NCBI GenBank assembly: GCA_900542165.1
Contig: UQMM01000047.1
Location: 1-8,756 of the forward strand
Direction of reading: 5' to 3'
DNA length: 8,756 bases
Source: an uncultured Collinsella sp.
Lineage (GTDB): Bacteria > Actinomycetota > Coriobacteriia > Coriobacteriales > Coriobacteriaceae
Part shown: one piece after another, positions 6,433 to 8,756 of the stretch
How positions within the stretch are numbered: the first letter of the stretch is position 1
How the letters are laid out: each line of letters begins with the position of its first letter
Position numbers and translations under genes: made by a program
Notes under the pieces: model-generated
The model's input: only the letters and a program-made list of their open reading frames with translations
Database searches by the model: none
Told to the model about the DNA's origin: nothing

Positions 6433-6513
6433 TACAGCTCCTGCGCCGGCGAGGTCTACAAGGCGCCGGAGAACCTCGTGAACAGGAATTTCCACGCCGA
6501 CGAGCCCAACTAG
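6433..6513 (+). pseudogene. IS3-family transposase (OrfB) fragment
   Basis: An open stretch reading YSSCAGEVYKAPENLVNR and then NFHADEPN, followed by TAG, matches the segment of IS3-group OrfB that immediately precedes the DDE integrase core (YSSYxGEI..APENLVxRDFxAxxPN, normally continuing into WxTDIT). The match begins near 6430 and stops at 6510, so only about 26 codons remain, with no start codon and none of the catalytic residues. It lies between the ATPase stop (6403) and the convergent regulator gene ending at 6516. It is a scar of a past insertion or rearrangement. Recognition is from family memory and should be confirmed by a protein search. Confidence 0.65.
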
Positions 6514-6515
6514 GC

Positions 6516-7127
6516 CTAATCCAAGCGAGATTCCAGACTCGACAGACCATTGAGAGTCAGATCGTTGGCGACCTCAGAGACACGCTCAATAGGAACCGAG
6601 CCGTCAGACAGTGCCCACGTGCGATAGATACCGATAATGCCCGACAGCAAAAACGCCAGATAGTAATCGAACATCTCGTCCTTGAGACCTTGGGGCAACA
6701 GATCGCGCTCGGCAATCTCGTGCTCGAGCGGCGCACGAAGACGAGCCATAAAATCATCGAGCGGAATATTCTCGATCAGCTGACGATTGAGCACGAGGTT
6801 GTTGCACAGCGCCTCGTTAACGGTTTTAAAGAAGGTCGCCGCCGCGCCAAGGGCGCGCTCGTTGGTGTCGCCGTCCATGGAAGCAAGTGTTTTCTCGACC
6901 GAGTCGACAATCATCTCCACAACATCGACGGCAATGGCATCGAGCAGGCCGTCAACCGTACCAAAGTGAACGTAAAAGGTCTTGCGGTCGACATTGGCCT
7001 CGCGCGCGATGGCACTCACCGTAATGTCTGCCAACGGCTTTTCCATGAGCAGGCGCTCGAAAGCAGAAAGGATGGCATTGCGGCTGCGAACGATGCGGCG
7101 GTCAAGACGCGGTTTGCTGGTTGCCAT
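6516..7127 (-). CDS. TetR/AcrR-family transcriptional regulator
   Basis: This 203-residue DNA-binding repressor-type protein has its N-terminal helix-turn-helix at about residues 15-62: AILSAFERLLMEKPLADITV, SAIAREANVDRKTFYVHF, then GTVDGLLDAI. The Y-x-H-F signature of TetR is intact. The rest (about 65-203) is an all-helical ligand/dimerisation domain, less conserved, resembling the C-terminal domains of DhaS-like TetR proteins. The ATG at 7127 is preferred over the in-frame ATG at 7154 because it has GAAGGGA seven nt upstream and begins just ahead of the basic HTH arm. It lies downstream of the membrane protein gene on the same strand, 116 nt away, and converges on the transporter operon. 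A perfect inverted repeat just upstream may be its own operator. The effector and targets cannot be read from sequence. Confidence 0.92.
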   Translation of the reverse strand: MATSKPRLDRRIVRSRNAILSAFERLLMEKPLADITVSAIAREANVDRKTFYVHFGTVDGLLDAIAVDVVEMIVDSVEKTLASMDGDTNERALGAAATFFKTVNEALCNNLVLNRQLIENIPLDDFMARLRAPLEHEIAERDLLPQGLKDEMFDYYLAFLLSGIIGIYRTWALSDGSVPIERVSEVANDLTLNGLSSLESRLD

Positions 7128-7153
7128 GGGCGTGTCCCTTCGATATGCGAGCA

Positions 7154-7194
7154 CTCATCAACAGATGAGAGATAATCTACGTAAGAGGATTATC
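7154..7194. promoter_or_regulatory. Inverted repeats upstream of the TetR gene (candidate operator)
   Basis: Two perfect inverted repeats sit side by side 27-67 nt before the regulator start: CTCATC-AACA-GATGAG (7154-7169) and GATAATC-N10-GATTATC (7171-7194). The second, with 7-bp arms and a 24-bp overall span, has a size that fits a TetR dimer site. The placement suits autoregulation. The symmetry is directly visible; binding is inferred. Confidence 0.45.
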
Positions 7195-7243
7195 CCCCAT
7201 GCAGCACAAATATGCCCCGCATCATGAAGAACGCACGACTGCC

Positions 7244-8551
7244 CTACTGCGACTTAGGGTGCTTCTTCTTATTGAGCGCCGACGGAGATACGCGAATACC
7301 GTCGCCTGTCTGGCGCACATAGGTTTTATGAGCCGGCTTAGCGGCCCCAGAAGCCTTCTGAGCGTGCTTCTTGGGGTCAACGGTAACAGCATTCGCGGGG
7401 TGCGGCTTAGTGGGCGCAGAGGGCGTCTGAGACGTGCGGCCGAGTTTGCGCATCACGCGATCCCAGCGCGCATGGATGCTCTCGTTGTGGGCGCTCTTAA
7501 GGCCCAGCAGGGGCGCAGCCAAAATGGTCGGCGCAATAAACGTAATGAGACGCCACAGCAGATAGCCGGCGGTCGAAGCCGACCCAAAGAAATGACCCAA
7601 GAACAATGCAAAGCCGCCCTCAGCGCCACCAGTTCCACCGGGCAAGGGGACCGCAGAGCTCAGCAACTGGACAAAGGCGCTCGCGGCCATGACCGAGAAA
7701 AAGTCGACCTCGTGGTGGCCAAAGGCAAGCATTAGGAAATACGGAACCAGATAGAAAAACGCGAGCTGCAGCATGGTGATAAACACGGTGAGCAGCATGG
7801 AAGAAAAATGTCCGGCTGAAAGCTTGAACTTCTCGGAGAAGGAGTAGATCTCGCCATCGACAAACGTGCGCCATCCCTCGATCTTAGTGGCCGAGACACC
7901 AATGCGCTCAAGCCAATTGATGATGCAGTGGGCGACGCGCGTGACGGTCTTAGGCATGAGCGCGACGGCGAAGATGCCAAGCAAGATGCAGCAGTGCCCA
8001 CCAAAGCTAAAGACGCACAGCAGCGTCATGTCGCCATAGCGCTCGGCAAAAAACGGCATGCGAGCAAGCAGTAGGATAGCGCCCCAGGCAACGAGGCCAA
8101 ACTGATACACGATAAAGCGCGTGAATTGCGTGGCTCCGGCCTCGCCGACATTTTGGCCCGCCTTGGTCAGGCGGTAGATCTGAGCAGGAGTCGAGCCCAT
8201 CATCATAGGTGTGAGGTTGCCAAAGAAGATGCCGCTCGCCTCGACCGAAATGAGGTCGCGAATGCCGACGGGTGAATTGGGGTCGAGCCAGACAGCGATC
8301 GCATAGGCCACAATGCCAAAGAACAGGTACAGGAACATGCAAAAGCATGCAGCAGCGAGCCAAGGCGCCTGGACGCTCGACATTGCGGCCCAGAACTGCC
8401 CCATCTGCCCGGTTACCACCAGATAGACGATATAACCCACCAGCACGACGCCGATAAAGATGGCGCCGCGGCGTGCGCTCTTATTGTCATCTCCGCCCGA
8501 GGCCTCAACCTCGACCTGGGGCTTAGACGTATGCTGAGAGGACTCCGTCAT
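7244..8551 (-). CDS. LPG_synthase_TM / YbhN-family integral membrane protein
   Basis: This 435-residue multi-pass membrane protein belongs to the lysylphosphatidylglycerol-synthetase transmembrane-region family (YbhN/AglD-like). Members lack the aminoacyl-transferase part and are thought to act in lipid or polyprenyl-linked substrate handling. An acidic N-tail (about 1-27) precedes the first helix (GAIFIGVVLVGYIVYLVV). Family signatures include the VEASGIFFGNLTPMMMGSTPAQIYRL region (about 100-125) and SSAVPLPGGTGGAEGGF (about 299-315). The last 80 or so residues are a cytosolic, Lys/Pro/Ala-rich basic tail ending KKKHPKSQ, probably disordered. The ATG at 8551 is chosen over the ATG at 8617 because AGAAGGAG lies 5 nt upstream, and because the longer form would begin within the likely promoter. 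It stands between a tRNA terminator and the TetR gene. The exact substrate is unknown. Confidence 0.9.
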   Translation of the reverse strand: MTESSQHTSKPQVEVEASGGDDNKSARRGAIFIGVVLVGYIVYLVVTGQMGQFWAAMSSVQAPWLAAACFCMFLYLFFGIVAYAIAVWLDPNSPVGIRDLISVEASGIFFGNLTPMMMGSTPAQIYRLTKAGQNVGEAGATQFTRFIVYQFGLVAWGAILLLARMPFFAERYGDMTLLCVFSFGGHCCILLGIFAVALMPKTVTRVAHCIINWLERIGVSATKIEGWRTFVDGEIYSFSEKFKLSAGHFSSMLLTVFITMLQLAFFYLVPYFLMLAFGHHEVDFFSVMAASAFVQLLSSAVPLPGGTGGAEGGFALFLGHFFGSASTAGYLLWRLITFIAPTILAAPLLGLKSAHNESIHARWDRVMRKLGRTSQTPSAPTKPHPANAVTVDPKKHAQKASGAAKPAHKTYVRQTGDGIRVSPSALNKKKHPKSQ

Positions 8552-8572
8552 GAGACTCCTTCTAACAGTCAA

Positions 8573-8590
8573 AATATCTTGGATATTGTA
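8573..8590 (-). promoter_or_regulatory. Possible -10 element and inverted repeat upstream of the membrane protein gene
   Basis: Reading the minus strand, TACAAT (8590-8585) is one mismatch from TATAAT and lies about 35 nt before the start codon at 8551. It overlaps a perfect inverted repeat AATATC-CAA-GATATT (8587-8573). No good -35 box is seen at the right distance (best is a weak TTCTGC). A promoter or operator here is possible since the upstream tRNA unit is closed by a terminator, but the call is tentative. Confidence 0.3.
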
Positions 8591-8652
8591 CCCGTAAGGG
8601 CCATAAGCAGAACGCAAAGCTCTGGTTCAAACGGGAATTGCAGACGGTTGTT

Positions 8653-8691
8653 TGAAAATAAAAAACCCGGCCTTCCATGGGAAGTCCGGGT
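8653..8691 (-). terminator. Rho-independent terminator of the tRNA-Glu unit
   Basis: Reading the minus strand, ACCCGG-A-CTTCC pairs with GGAAG-G-CCGGGT (11 bp with one mismatch; stem 8691-8665, loop 3 nt), followed directly by TTTTTTATTTTC. It lies 10 nt after the tRNA CCA end, so it should end the tRNA transcript and insulate the membrane protein gene. Confidence 0.9.
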
Positions 8692-8701
8692 ATCAGATGC
8701 G

Positions 8702-8756
8702 TGGTAGCCCGTACCAGATTCGAACTGGTGATCTCCGCCTTGAGAGGGCGGCGTCC
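8702..8756 (-). tRNA. tRNA-Glu (anticodon CUC), partial
   Basis: The 3' part of a tRNA is present on the minus strand; its 5' end is beyond base 8756. Reading 5' to 3': the end of the D arm (GGAC), the anticodon stem CCGCC/GGCGG with loop CTCTCAA (anticodon CTC, decoding GAG), a 5-nt variable loop, T arm ACCAG-TTCGAAT-CTGGT, acceptor strand ACGGGCT, discriminator A and an encoded CCA (8704-8702). The anticodon-arm sequence matches bacterial tRNA-Glu. It is followed by a strong terminator. Confidence 0.92.

Noticed and set aside
6404..6515. Terminator for the transporter operon
   Set aside because: No stable stem with a T run is present; the short CCGGCG/CGCCGG pairing lies inside the transposase remnant.
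4811..6550. Long 579-codon minus-strand ORF opposite the ATPase gene
   Set aside because: It is an antisense shadow of a GC-rich gene. The opposite strand encodes a full set of ABC ATPase motifs, and this frame shows none.
6336..7175. 279-codon plus-strand ORF across the TetR gene
   Set aside because: Shadow of the TetR gene, whose HTH is clear on the minus strand. Its product has no recognisable domain.
1..8756. CRISPR array, phage genes or toxin-antitoxin pair
   Set aside because: No regularly spaced repeats, no phage structural or integrase gene and no small paired genes of that type were seen.

Overview
The window looks like chromosomal DNA of a GC-rich anaerobic actinobacterium, most likely a gut Coriobacteriia member (Collinsella or Eggerthella type). 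This is judged from codon use, the anaerobic cobaltochelatase, the lipoprotein style and the tRNA sequence. It is an inference: no taxonomic marker gene is complete here.

Left part (1-6403). A precorrin-4/cobalt-precorrin-4 C11-methyltransferase gene (cobM/cbiF) runs off the left edge on the minus strand. Divergent from it, a near-consensus sigma70-type promoter (TTGACA, 17 nt, TATCAT) drives a leader with a recognisable cobalamin riboswitch. Behind the leader lies a five-gene plus-strand operon: a Tat-exported, lipid-anchored CbiK-type cobaltochelatase; a small lipoprotein with a NEAT-like beta domain; a substrate-binding lipoprotein whose N-terminus carries a second copy of that domain fused to a BtuF/FecB-type fold; a BtuC/FecCD permease; and an ABC ATPase with an unusual Q-loop, an ISDGQ signature and a C-terminal GxGxG domain. 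The last four genes are separated by 0-4 nt. cbiK is separated from them by 144 nt holding three strong hairpins. Read together, this is a B12-controlled capture, chelation and import system for a tetrapyrrole, corrinoid or cobalt complex, with the chelatase placed outside the cytoplasm.

Junction (6404-6515). A sliver of about 80 bp encodes a piece of an IS3-family transposase, cut off just before the catalytic core. It sits exactly between the transporter operon and the next gene. The DNA beyond it looks less GC-rich in the lines counted.

Right part (6516-8756). All genes are on the minus strand: a tRNA-Glu(CUC) running off the right edge, a strong rho-independent terminator, a polytopic membrane protein of the LPG_synthase_TM/YbhN family, and a TetR-family regulator. 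A perfect inverted repeat in front of the regulator could be its operator. This looks like ordinary host chromosome next to an acquired or rearranged cobalt/tetrapyrrole module.
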